From positions 1 to 42,851 of the forward strand of contig CACXFS010000066.1 in NCBI GenBank assembly GCA_902766885.1: a stretch of 42,851 nt of DNA. Direction: 5' to 3'. A model generated the notes under the pieces. That model was not told where the DNA came from. It ran no database searches and saw only the letters and a list, made by a program, of their open reading frames with translations. This document shows positions 8,968 to 17,087 of this stretch, in pieces (position 1 is the first letter of the stretch; each line of letters starts with the position of its first letter). Made by a program: the position numbers and the translations under genes. This stretch comes from an uncultured Ruminococcus sp. GTDB taxonomy: Bacteria > Bacillota > Clostridia > Oscillospirales > Acutalibacteraceae.

Positions 8968-9510
8968 TCATTCTTCCATTTGCTTGCCTAAAAAAGCGGC
9001 AGCAGATTGAGCGAGCTTTATTTCAGCACCTGTCGGAACTTTTATGCTTTCACCGGAAAGCATAACAACTGCTCCCGTAACATCACCGGAAGCAATAATT
9101 GGATAAATAACAGCCGCAGGATGTTCAACGCCCTCAATAGGCATAATATCTCCGGCGCTCTGCTGAGTTGCAGCATAGCTTTTTCTGCTTTCCATATAAT
9201 TTTCAAGAACAGTACTTACTCTGCGTTCAAGAAATTCTCGTTTTGAAACGCCGGCTGCAGCAATAACGTGATCCTTGTCGCAGATAAGCGTTGGCAGAGA
9301 ACTTATCCGTGAAATAACGTCGGCATATTGTCCGGCAAACTCAGAAAGCTCGCCGACAGGCGAATATTTTTTAAAAATGACCTCGCCGTCTGTTGCCGTG
9401 TATATTTCCAGTGGGTCGCCCTCACGAATACGCAGAGTTCTTCGGATTTCCTTCGGAATAACTACTCTGCCCAAATCGTCAATTCTTCTTACAATACCTG
9501 TAGCCTTCAT
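8968..9510 (-). CDS. spoVT: Stage V sporulation protein T (AbrB-type transcription regulator)
   Basis: SpoVT is a DNA-binding regulator active in the forespore that adjusts sigma-G-dependent genes. The 180-residue protein matches the family length. Residues 1-50 form the swapped-hairpin AbrB domain (ATGIVRRIDDLGRVVIPKEIRRTLRI, then EGDPLEIY). Residues about 56-178 form the GAF-like sensor domain. GGGAG lies upstream of the ATG. It is read from the minus strand and separated from the MATE gene behind it by a terminator, so it probably has its own promoter. Its presence supports a spore-forming organism. Confidence 0.95.
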   Translation of the reverse strand: MKATGIVRRIDDLGRVVIPKEIRRTLRIREGDPLEIYTATDGEVIFKKYSPVGELSEFAGQYADVISRISSLPTLICDKDHVIAAAGVSKREFLERRVSTVLENYMESRKSYAATQQSAGDIMPIEGVEHPAAVIYPIIASGDVTGAVVMLSGESIKVPTGAEIKLAQSAAAFLGKQMEE

Positions 9511-9802
9511 ATCTGAAATCTCCCTTTATCTATAATTTAATTAGAGCCAATTTTTTTACCGCCAAAGATTTTGCGGCGTTGCATAAGTTGCTCTAATATT
9601 GTTTGTTTTCGCAATTTGTTTATACTGAAAATAATAGCGAAATTTCAATTTTAAGACAAGGTATTTTATGGAATTCAAAATTTACATAATGAATTTTTAT
9701 TAGTTTTGCTCTTGGAATTTATATAAAATATGCGTAAAACAAAGAAAGCTCGGATTTCTGAAATGAGTCCGAGCTTTATTGTTTGTATAGAGAAAGACTG
9801 CA
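9511..9802. other. Intergenic region upstream of spoVT: nested hairpin and candidate promoter
   Basis: No gene is seen in these 292 bases. An outer stem, AATTAGAGCCAA (9539-9550) with TTGCTCTAAT (9588-9597), encloses an inner imperfect stem near CCGCC..GCGG (9559-9576). On the minus strand TTGAAA (9648-9643), 18 bases, TATAAA (9624-9619) could serve spoVT, which would put the hairpin in its leader. The stretch TATACTGAAAATAA (9621-9634) also occurs at 162-175. Confidence 0.4.
9745..9777 (-). terminator. Intrinsic terminator after the MATE gene
   Basis: AAAGCTCGGA (9745-9754) pairs with TCCGAGCTTT (9768-9777). Read on the minus strand the stem is followed by CTTTGTTTTAC, which suits termination of the MATE transcript. 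Confidence 0.7.
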
Positions 9803-11209
9803 TTATAATTTTGCAAATTCTCGTTTCCTTACCCAAAAATATGCAAGCGTTACCGCAGTACCTGTCAATACCCATGATATAGGATAGACAATAAGCAGTG
9901 CACAATAATTATGGTATGCATTAAAAACCGTGTATATCCACACTATTCTGAAAATAACAGAGCCGAAAATTGTGATAACCGCAGGTGATAAGGAATGTCC
10001 CAGACCACGAAGTGCGGCACAGCTTATTTCATATGACCCCGTGAGTATTTCAAGAAGCATAACTATAGCCATTCTTTGAAAAGCGTATTTTGCAACCTCG
10101 GTGCTATCGGTGAAAAAGCTTATAAACAGATTACTTCCTGCTATAAAAATAACTCCCGTAATACCGCAGATTAAACACCCGAAAAACATACACAGCCTGA
10201 AAATTTTTTTGCATCTGTCGTATTTCCGTGCGCCGTAATTCTGACTTGTAAATGTAACGGCTGTCTGGCTGAAAGCACAGATTATATAGTATGTGATGTA
10301 TTCAAAGTTAAGTGCAACGGAAGAACCTGCTACAGCGTCAGAACCAAGGCTGTTAATTGACGCCTGCACAAACACGTTGGAAATTGAAAAAACCATTCCC
10401 TGAATTCCAGCAGGAACTCCAATCATAAGCATTTTTTTCAGATGAATTCTGTGAAAACGGATTTTTTTAAGAGTTATTTTTATGTATTCATTATCCTCGG
10501 TAAACAAATAATACATAACAAGTGCCGCACTTACACCGTCTGCTATTACCGTTGCGATACCAACACCCGCAACGCTCATATCAAAGACAATTACGAAAAG
10601 CAGATTTAGAAGAACATTGACAATTCCCGATAAAATCAGACAGTACAAAGGACGTCCTGTATCACCGATACTTCTTAAAATAGCTGAGCCGAAGTTGTAA
10701 ATCATTACAAAAGGCATTCCGAGAAAGTATATTCTCAGATAAAGCGACGCAAGCTCAATAACATCTTCGGGAGTATTCATTAAAACAAGTATGGGCTTTG
10801 ATAAGAACTGACCGATTAGCAAGAGGAAAAATCCGCAGACAACAGACAGTAAAATTACGGTGTGAGAAGCTTCATTAGCTTTATCTATTTCCCTTTGACC
10901 TATGTATCTTGAAATAAGGACGTTTGCCCCGACGGCAAGACCGGTAAAAAGCAGAACCATAAGATTGATAAGAGGTCCGTTGCTTCCTACTGCGGCAATA
11001 GCCTGACTTCCCGAAAATCTTCCTACAACAGCAACATCAGTTGAGTTGAAAAGCTGCTGTAATATACTGCATCCGGCCAATGGGAGGGCAAAGAAAAATA
11101 TCTTTTTCCCCAATGGGCCTTCAAGCATATTTATCTGATGAGATTTTTGCTTTTCGGACTTCTCAATACGGTGCATTCTTTGCTTTGCGAGTTTCTTTGC
11201 TATAACCAT
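9803..11209 (-). CDS. MATE family multidrug/metabolite efflux protein
   Basis: Polytopic inner-membrane exporter of 468 residues with about 12 transmembrane helices, in the MATE/MOP superfamily, normally Na+ or H+ coupled. The first 28 residues are a basic cytoplasmic leader. The MATE core starts at INMLEGPLGKKIFFFALPLAGCSILQQL and repeats in the second half at LKKMLMIGVPAGIQGMVFSISN, the internal two-fold repeat of the family. Other signatures are FNSTDVAVVGRFSG, GANVLISRYIGQ and ALRGLGHSLSPAVI. AGGAG lies about 11 bases before the ATG. The gene stands alone, and the substrate cannot be predicted. Confidence 0.93.
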   Translation of the reverse strand: MVIAKKLAKQRMHRIEKSEKQKSHQINMLEGPLGKKIFFFALPLAGCSILQQLFNSTDVAVVGRFSGSQAIAAVGSNGPLINLMVLLFTGLAVGANVLISRYIGQREIDKANEASHTVILLSVVCGFFLLLIGQFLSKPILVLMNTPEDVIELASLYLRIYFLGMPFVMIYNFGSAILRSIGDTGRPLYCLILSGIVNVLLNLLFVIVFDMSVAGVGIATVIADGVSAALVMYYLFTEDNEYIKITLKKIRFHRIHLKKMLMIGVPAGIQGMVFSISNVFVQASINSLGSDAVAGSSVALNFEYITYYIICAFSQTAVTFTSQNYGARKYDRCKKIFRLCMFFGCLICGITGVIFIAGSNLFISFFTDSTEVAKYAFQRMAIVMLLEILTGSYEISCAALRGLGHSLSPAVITIFGSVIFRIVWIYTVFNAYHNYCALLIVYPISWVLTGTAVTLAYFWVRKREFAKL

Positions 11210-11666
11210 TTACCCATTATCTCCTGTAACTTTAATACCCATATTATTGTAGTACTCAGCATTTTTACTTACAAGAGTTAATTAGAAAGAAATTAAGGGC
11301 GAATTGCTTTTTAATTTTAGGAAATATATCCAAGTTATTACTGAAACAGACAAAGATATCTTTAAAACAAAAAGAAATAGAGCCGAAAAAAATCACTATA
11401 ATATTCAAAATATGATTGATAGGCAATAATAATTGCAAATCAACAAGGTTAGTTGGAAATATCAGATTGAATTAATTGATATCCCACATAAAAGCAAAAG
11501 AAACCAGTTGACAGCTCTGTAAAATGTTGGAAACAAAGATATTTACTTTTGATTTCAAAATATGGTGATAATCACATAAACTCTATGATTATAGGAGAAT
11601 TTGAGATATATTTGGATTTATTATCTCAAATATTCCTACAAATTAGCAATTGATGTGAATGTTATT

Positions 11667-11690
11667 TTGTGCATTTGTAGTAATGCACAA
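11667..11690. promoter_or_regulatory. Perfect dyad, possible operator upstream of the sugar operon
   Basis: TTGTGCATT (11667-11675), six-base loop, AATGCACAA (11682-11690). There is no U-run after it on either strand, so a protein-binding dyad is more likely than a terminator. It lies about 57 bp upstream of the -35 box. Confidence 0.35.
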
Positions 11691-11747
11691 CAAAAACACC
11701 TTTCTTTTGTTTAATCATACAAAACTGCGAAATAATCAAAAAAATGC

Positions 11748-11776
11748 TTGATTTCCACATTTTTTAGTGATATTAT
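11748..11776 (+). promoter_or_regulatory. Promoter of the sugar/polyol operon
   Basis: TTGATT (11748-11753), 17-bp spacer, TATTAT (11771-11776). The predicted start is near 11783. The leader includes a 5-bp hairpin just before the AAAGGAG ribosome-binding site. Confidence 0.65.
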
Positions 11777-11829
11777 ATAGGTGTCAAATAAAAAACCGCT
11801 TGAGAGCGGAGAAAAGGAGTTTAGAAATT

Positions 11830-12930
11830 ATGCATGCTTTAAAAAGATTCGGAACAGCTTTTGGTGGCTATAAAATGATGGAGGATTATCCGGTTCCCGT
11901 ATGCGGCCCCGACGATATTATTCTTGAAATCAAGGCTGCCGCAATCTGCGGTGCTGATATGAAGCACTGGAACGTAGACAACGGTTATGATGACACGAAC
12001 ATCACACCCGACCAGCAGCAATCAGTTCGTGGACACGAATTTGCAGGCGAAATCGTTCAGGTCGGCGAGAACGTAAAAGACTGGCACGTAGGTCAGAGAG
12101 TGGTGTCCGACAACAGCGCTCACGTTTGCGGCGTATGTCCTGCCTGCGAAAGCGGCGATTTCCTTTGCTGTGAACACAAGGTAAACCTCGGTCTTGACAA
12201 CAATACCTGGGGCGGCGGATTCTCAAAGTATTGTAAGGTTCCCGGCGAGATTCTTGCAATTCACAAGCACGCTATCTGGGAAATTCCCGAAGGCGTTAAG
12301 TATGAAGAAGCAGCAGTGCTCGACCCGATTTGCAACGCTTACAAGGCAGTTGCTCAGCAGTCACACTTAATCCCCGGACAGGACGTAGTAGTATTCGGTA
12401 CAGGACCTCTCGGATTGTTCTCGGTTCAGATTGCAAAGCTCATGGGCGCAGTAAACATTGTAATGGTTGGTCTTGAAGAAGATGTAAAGGTAAGATTCCC
12501 CGTTGCAATGGAACTTGGTGCTACACATTGTGTTAACGGCTCAAGAGAGGACGTTGTTGCAAGATGTACCGAAATCTGCGGCAGAGATAACCTTGGACTT
12601 GTAATTGAGTGCTCGGGCGCAAACATTGCTTTGAAGCAGGCTATTGAAATGACAAGACCAAACGCAGAAATCGTTCGTGTAGGTATGGGTTTCAAACCTC
12701 TTGAGTTCTCAATCAACGATATTACAGCATGGAACAAGAGCATTATCGGTCATATGGCTTACGACTCAACCTCTTGGAGAAACTGCATCAGACTTCTTCA
12801 GTCAGGTCAGATTAAGGTTGAGCCTATGATAACTCATCGCCTTGGTCTTTCACAGTGGAGAGAAGGCTTTGACGCAATGGCTAAGAAAGAAGCAATCAAA
12901 GTTATTTTCACATATGACTATGATGATTAA
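11830..12930 (+). CDS. Zinc-dependent medium-chain alcohol/polyol dehydrogenase (first of two)
   Basis: NAD(P)-dependent MDR-family dehydrogenase, probably oxidising a polyol or sugar alcohol for this operon. The ATG at 11830 (366 residues) is chosen because AAAGGAG lies 8 bases ahead; a longer in-frame start at 11767 would overlap the promoter. Catalytic zinc ligands are C40 and the HE pair in GHEFAGE (H69, E70). The structural zinc loop is complete (C100, C103, C106, C114). The Rossmann motif is VFGTGPLGLFSVQIAKLMGA, followed by VIECSGAN. First gene of the operon, 31 bp before the epimerase. Substrate unknown; it belongs to the threonine/sorbitol dehydrogenase-like group. Confidence 0.88.
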   Translation: MHALKRFGTAFGGYKMMEDYPVPVCGPDDIILEIKAAAICGADMKHWNVDNGYDDTNITPDQQQSVRGHEFAGEIVQVGENVKDWHVGQRVVSDNSAHVCGVCPACESGDFLCCEHKVNLGLDNNTWGGGFSKYCKVPGEILAIHKHAIWEIPEGVKYEEAAVLDPICNAYKAVAQQSHLIPGQDVVVFGTGPLGLFSVQIAKLMGAVNIVMVGLEEDVKVRFPVAMELGATHCVNGSREDVVARCTEICGRDNLGLVIECSGANIALKQAIEMTRPNAEIVRVGMGFKPLEFSINDITAWNKSIIGHMAYDSTSWRNCIRLLQSGQIKVEPMITHRLGLSQWREGFDAMAKKEAIKVIFTYDYDD

Positions 12931-12961
12931 TCGGTAATTGAGTTGTTTGGAGGTGATTTCA

Positions 12962-13663
12962 ATGAGAAAGCTAATGATTGCACCGTCGGTAGGCTGTTGT
13001 GATTTGTTTCATATTGAAGAACAGGTTAAGCTGATTAATGAAAAATCGGATTATCTTCATATGGACATTAAAGACGGCGTATATGTTCCCAGCTACGGCA
13101 TAGGCTCCGATTATCTTGACTATCTTAATAAACACGTTGATAATCTCAAACCTATGGACGCTCACCTAATGGTTAAGCACCCTCAGCAGTACCTCGAATT
13201 GTTTGCAAAGTCGGGTGCTGAGTACATAACACCTCACACAGACTGCATTGAGGGAGACGCTTTTGTTACGATTAATAAAATAAAGGAATTAGGCTGTAAG
13301 GCAGGAGTTGCATTAAGCCCCTCGGTTCCTTTAAGCACTATTGAATATTACCTCCCTTTACTTGATAAGGTAACGATTATGATTGTTGATCCCGGCATTT
13401 CGGGACAACCCGTTAACCCTCAGATGTTCGTAAAAATTAACCGCCTTGCAAAAATGAGAAAAGAACTCGGACTAAACTTCCTCATTGAAGCTGACGGCTC
13501 TATGAACAAGGATTTATACCGTCCTCTGTACGAGGCAGGAGCAGATATGGTTGTTTTAGGACCTCCTGCTTTGTGGAATAAGGACGCAGACTTTGAAAAG
13601 GCATGGTTAATTATGGAAAAAGAGCTTGAACAGGAGCTTGACGGTGCCGAAAGAAAATTATAA
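12962..13663 (+). CDS. Ribulose-phosphate 3-epimerase family protein, most like D-allulose-6-phosphate 3-epimerase (AlsE)
   Basis: TIM-barrel metal-dependent ketose-phosphate 3-epimerase of 233 residues. GGAGGTGAT immediately upstream fixes the ATG at 12962 rather than the in-frame start at 12938. Catalytic aspartates are D35 in HMDIKDG and D178 in IEADGS. Metal-site neighbours include PSV (9-10) and DAHLMV. From memory it resembles E. coli AlsE more than housekeeping Rpe: AGADMVVLGPPALWN in place of the Rpe AGS/VFG phosphate loop, and IVDPGISGQPVNPQM where Rpe has NPGFGGQ. In this context it would convert allulose-6-phosphate to fructose-6-phosphate. That substrate is inferred, and another ketose phosphate is possible. 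Confidence 0.8.
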   Translation: MRKLMIAPSVGCCDLFHIEEQVKLINEKSDYLHMDIKDGVYVPSYGIGSDYLDYLNKHVDNLKPMDAHLMVKHPQQYLELFAKSGAEYITPHTDCIEGDAFVTINKIKELGCKAGVALSPSVPLSTIEYYLPLLDKVTIMIVDPGISGQPVNPQMFVKINRLAKMRKELGLNFLIEADGSMNKDLYRPLYEAGADMVVLGPPALWNKDADFEKAWLIMEKELEQELDGAERKL

Positions 13664-13700
13664 AATATCAATTCTTTAAAATATTATAAGGAGTATAAAA

Positions 13701-15086
13701 ATGGGAAACAAATCTAATGTCAACATAGGCGCAAGACTTGACCGTCTGCCCCAATCAAAATGGCACATTAAAATGTGGCTGGTTACAGCATTTGCACTTC
13801 TGGTTTGCTGGTCAAACGGTATCGGCGGTGCAGTTCAGAATATCTTACTTAACGAAATTCACTGGTTAGAACCCGGAACAACCCTTCTTGCAATGTGGGG
13901 TACAACTTACACAGCCGGACAGCTCTTCGGTGCACTCATCGGCGGACCTATCGGCGATAAGATAGGCAGAAAAAAGAGCATTATGCTTTATGAGATAATT
14001 CATATTATTGCAATGCTCGGCGGCGCATTCTCACCAAACGTTTACGTTCTCTATGTATTCAGACTCTTACAGGGTCTTGCACTCGGCGCACTTCTCGTTG
14101 TTCTTTTCGCAGGCTTCACAGAGTATGTTCCCGGCAAAAACCGCGGTACATGGTCAAGCCGTACATCATTCATCGGCAACTGGGCACACCCCATTTGCAA
14201 CGGTATTGCACTTTTAATCGTTTCAACAGGCGTAAGCTTTGCAGTTAACTGGAGAATCCAATTTATGATTCCCTCCATTCTTTCAATCATTGCTTGTATC
14301 TTCATTCAGACAAAGTTCCCCGAATCACCCAGATGGCTCGAGTCACAGGGCAGATATGAAGAAGCAGACGCAATTATGACAAAAATTGAACAGGAAATTG
14401 AAAAGTCAACAGGCAAGCCCCTTCCTCCGATTGAGGTTAAGGAAGCAAAGCCCGTAAAGAAGCTCTCCTACAAAGCACTCTTCAAAGGCAAACTTTTAAG
14501 AAGAACAATCGTTGGTTCACTTGTACTTATCGGAATGAACACAATCCAGTACACACTTATGAACTGGATGCCCTCAATGCTCAAATCAATGGGATTTGAT
14601 ACTTCTCAGTCACAGTTTATGACAATGTTCGGTCTGTTCGGCGCTCCGTTCGGAATCCTTATAGCATCTCTTATTATGGATAAAATTCCCCGCCGAGTAA
14701 TGGGTGTTGCACTTCTCGCAGGCATGGCTGGACTTGGTATAGCAACAGGCTTGCTTGCTCCCACACTCGGAATGACAGGTATCATCGTTATGACCTTCCT
14801 GCTCAACACGGTAATCTATATGTATGTTTGCTATGCGTCAGCCGTTTATGTTCCCGAAATGTGGCCTACATCGGCAAAGCTTTCAGGCTCAGGCTTCTGT
14901 AACGCAATGGGACGTGTCAGCAACATCTTCTTCCCGTTCCTTGTTACATACGTTGCAGCAAGCATAGGCGCACCGGCAGTATTTATCCTTATCGCTATCG
15001 TAGCAGTTATCATTGCAGTAAGCATTATATTCCTCGGCGTTGAAACAAGAGGCGAATCTGTTGAAGATATCGGTAACGTAGATTAA
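13701..15086 (+). CDS. MFS transporter, sugar-porter-like
   Basis: Twelve-helix major facilitator, 461 residues, the probable importer for the operon's substrate by cation symport. Sugar-porter signatures are GGPIGDKIGRKKSIM after TM2 (motif A), PESPRWLESQGR after TM6, and a C-terminal VETRGESVED. A central cytoplasmic loop (about 205-265) is charged. AAGGAG precedes the ATG. It lies 37 bp after the epimerase and 74 bp before the second dehydrogenase, and that second gap holds a strong hairpin. The substrate is likely a hexitol or ketohexose given its neighbours, but that is inferred. Confidence 0.88.
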   Translation: MGNKSNVNIGARLDRLPQSKWHIKMWLVTAFALLVCWSNGIGGAVQNILLNEIHWLEPGTTLLAMWGTTYTAGQLFGALIGGPIGDKIGRKKSIMLYEIIHIIAMLGGAFSPNVYVLYVFRLLQGLALGALLVVLFAGFTEYVPGKNRGTWSSRTSFIGNWAHPICNGIALLIVSTGVSFAVNWRIQFMIPSILSIIACIFIQTKFPESPRWLESQGRYEEADAIMTKIEQEIEKSTGKPLPPIEVKEAKPVKKLSYKALFKGKLLRRTIVGSLVLIGMNTIQYTLMNWMPSMLKSMGFDTSQSQFMTMFGLFGAPFGILIASLIMDKIPRRVMGVALLAGMAGLGIATGLLAPTLGMTGIIVMTFLLNTVIYMYVCYASAVYVPEMWPTSAKLSGSGFCNAMGRVSNIFFPFLVTYVAASIGAPAVFILIAIVAVIIAVSIIFLGVETRGESVEDIGNVD

Positions 15087-15104
15087 AACATAATGAACAT
15101 ATAT

Positions 15105-15130
15105 CCTGCATCCGATTTTCCGGATGCAGG
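15105..15130 (+). promoter_or_regulatory. Intercistronic hairpin, no U-tract
   Basis: CCTGCATCCG (15105-15114), loop ATTTTC, CGGATGCAGG (15121-15130): ten perfect pairs. AACAACAAAA follows, so it is not an intrinsic terminator. It probably protects 3' ends or marks an RNA-processing site between the transporter and the second dehydrogenase. Confidence 0.6.
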
Positions 15131-15160
15131 AACAACAAAAAACACAAGGAGGTTTTTGTT

Positions 15161-16216
15161 ATGAAAAATTCAGAGGCAATTTTAGTGACACCTAAGCAGT
15201 TTGAAATTCAGGAATGTCCCGTTCCCGAACCAAAAGATAATGAAATTCTTATGAAAGTTGAATATGTCGGTATGTGCGGCTCAGATATTCACGGCTTTGA
15301 ATTCGGTCCGTTCATTCCGCCTAAGGACCCCAATCAGAAAATCGGTCTTGGCCATGAGGTAGCAGGCGAGGTTGTAAAAATCGGCGCAAAGGTTACTAAG
15401 TTCAAGGTCGGCGACAAGGTATTAATTGAGCCCGGCGTACCAGACAACACCTGCGAATACTGCCGCACAGGCAGATACAACATCTGCCCCGGAGTTGACT
15501 TTATGGCTACACAGCCTAACTACAAGGGTGCACTTACACAGTATATGACTCACCCAGAGGAGTGGACATATCACGTACCCGAAAATATGACAACTATGGA
15601 AGCCGCACTTGTTGAGCCTGCCGCAGTCGGTATGCACGCAGCAATTCTCGGCGGTGCACAGCTCGGCAAGAGTATCGTAATCCTCGGTGCAGGCACAATC
15701 GGACTTATGGTACTTCAGGCTTGCAAGAGCTTAGGTGCAACAGATATTACCGTTGTAGATATTATGCAGAAACGTCTTGACCTTGCATTAAAGCTGGGCG
15801 CAAGCAGAGTAATAAACGGAAAAGAAGAAGATACTGTTGCAGTTCTCCGTTCACCCGAACTCTACGGCGACCACGGTGTTGACCTTGTGTTTGAAGCAGC
15901 AGGTTCTGCATTTACCGCACAGCAGGCTGTTGAAATTGTCGCTCGTGGCGGCAAGATTATGATGGTTGGCACACACTCAAAGCCTGTACCCATCAACTTC
16001 CTCAAGATTAACCGTGAGGTTACAATCCAGACCTCGTTCCGTTACTGCAACAACTTCCCGCAGACAATCGAAGCTATCGCATCGGGCAAGTTCAATGTTA
16101 AGGATATGGTTACTCATATCTACGATTACAAGGATGTTCAGCAGGCATTCTCAGACGCTATCGACCCCGTTAAAAAGGCTGATATGGTTAAGGGCGTAAT
16201 TAAGGTAGCAGAATAA
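15161..16216 (+). CDS. Zinc-dependent sorbitol/xylitol dehydrogenase-like protein (second of two)
   Basis: MDR-family NAD-dependent polyol dehydrogenase of 351 residues, closest in pattern to sorbitol/xylitol dehydrogenases, which oxidise a polyol to a 2-ketose. Catalytic zinc ligands are C39 (GMCGSDIHGFEFG), H65 and E66 (GLGHEVAGE), with E152 in LVEPAAVGMH. The structural zinc loop reads PGVPDNTCEYCRTGRYNIC. Three cysteines remain (C98, C101, C109), and the usual first cysteine is Asp95. Rossmann motif: GAGTIGLMVLQACKSLGA. A near-ideal AAGGAGG site precedes the ATG. A strong hairpin lies upstream and the aldolase follows after 31 bp. Confidence 0.88.
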   Translation: MKNSEAILVTPKQFEIQECPVPEPKDNEILMKVEYVGMCGSDIHGFEFGPFIPPKDPNQKIGLGHEVAGEVVKIGAKVTKFKVGDKVLIEPGVPDNTCEYCRTGRYNICPGVDFMATQPNYKGALTQYMTHPEEWTYHVPENMTTMEAALVEPAAVGMHAAILGGAQLGKSIVILGAGTIGLMVLQACKSLGATDITVVDIMQKRLDLALKLGASRVINGKEEDTVAVLRSPELYGDHGVDLVFEAAGSAFTAQQAVEIVARGGKIMMVGTHSKPVPINFLKINREVTIQTSFRYCNNFPQTIEAIASGKFNVKDMVTHIYDYKDVQQAFSDAIDPVKKADMVKGVIKVAE

Positions 16217-16247
16217 TAACTATAATTAAATTGAAAGGTGATAACTT

Positions 16248-17087
16248 ATGATTTCAGATATCAGATTTTGGGAAAGAAAAGCCTCCGAAGGACATTATGC
16301 AATTCCTCATTTTAATGTATGGAACGCTGAAATGTTGATGGGCGTTATTGACGCAGCAGAGGAGCTTCGTGCACCGATTATTATTTCTTTCGGAACAGGC
16401 TTTACAGGCAACACAGTGTTCGAGGACTACTGCTATATGATGGAATCAATGGCAAAGAAAGCAAGCGTTCCTGTTATTCTGCACTGGGACCACGGCAGAA
16501 ATATGACTATTCTTCACAACGCAGTTAATCATTGTATGAATTCTGTAATGCGTGATGCGTCTGCACTTCCTTTTGAGGAGAACGTTGCAGAGATTAAGAG
16601 ATGTGTTGATTACTTCCACGCATACAATATCCCCGTTGAGGCTGAGCTGGGACACGTTGGCAACGAAACAGTATACGAGGAAGCTCTTTCTGAGTATCAG
16701 TACACAGACCCCACAAAGGCAAAGGAATTTGTTGAGAGAACAGGCTGTGACTCACTTGCAGTTGCAATCGGCAACGTACACGGCGTTTATTCTTCAGAGC
16801 CCAAGCTTGCTTTTGATGTGCTTGAGGCAGTAGCAAAAGAGGTTGATGTTCCGCTCGTACTTCACGGTGCGTCGGGTATCGGCGACGAAGATATCAAGAA
16901 GGCAATTTCACTTGGCATAGCAAAGATTAACATTCACACTGAATTGTGTCAGGCTGCTATGGAAGCTATCAACGCACACAAGGACGAGCCTTTCCTCGCA
17001 GTTGAGCGTGCAGTAAGAGCAGCAGTCAAAGAACGTGCTATGTATAAGATTAAATTATTTGGTGATGACGGTAGAGCAGATGAGTAA
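16248..17087 (+). CDS. Class II ketose-bisphosphate aldolase family protein
   Basis: Zinc-dependent aldolase of 279 residues of the FbaA/GatY/KbaY family, which splits a ketose (bis)phosphate into DHAP and an aldehyde. Zinc ligands are visible: the histidine of HWDHGRN (family HLDHG), the histidine of GNVHGVY and the histidine of VLHGASGIG; EAELGHVG is the loop after the second strand. SVMRDASALPFEEN replaces the usual SVMIDGSHLPFEEN, and INIHTEL replaces the common NIDTD/NIATE, so substrate preference may differ from fructose-1,6-bisphosphate. The C-terminus overlaps pfkB by 8 bases, suggesting translational coupling with the kinase that makes its substrate. Confidence 0.87.
   Translation: MISDIRFWERKASEGHYAIPHFNVWNAEMLMGVIDAAEELRAPIIISFGTGFTGNTVFEDYCYMMESMAKKASVPVILHWDHGRNMTILHNAVNHCMNSVMRDASALPFEENVAEIKRCVDYFHAYNIPVEAELGHVGNETVYEEALSEYQYTDPTKAKEFVERTGCDSLAVAIGNVHGVYSSEPKLAFDVLEAVAKEVDVPLVLHGASGIGDEDIKKAISLGIAKINIHTELCQAAMEAINAHKDEPFLAVERAVRAAVKERAMYKIKLFGDDGRADE

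Larger units (their letters stand above)
11210..11829. other. Long AT-rich intergenic region with a degenerate coding-like stretch, a dyad and the sugar-operon promoter
   Basis: No intact gene of normal size is seen between the MATE start and the first dehydrogenase. An open plus-strand frame without a start (11492-11653, 53 codons) reads like protein (..KKPVDSSVKCWKQRY..). Other coding-like pieces lie upstream in different frames, which suggests a decayed gene, not identified. A perfect 9-bp dyad TTGTGCATT/AATGCACAA spans 11667-11690. The promoter lies at 11748-11776, and a short leader hairpin CCGCT-TGAG-AGCGG at 11796-11809. Confidence 0.45.

Noticed and set aside
12962..13663. Housekeeping ribulose-5-phosphate 3-epimerase
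   Set aside because: The phosphate loop and several central segments match the AlsE branch better as I recall them, and the gene lies inside a catabolic operon; Rpe activity remains possible but is not my first call.
15105..15130. Ten-bp hairpin as an intrinsic terminator
   Set aside because: The following bases are AACAACAAAA with no T-run, and the downstream gene has no obvious promoter of its own, so read-through is required.
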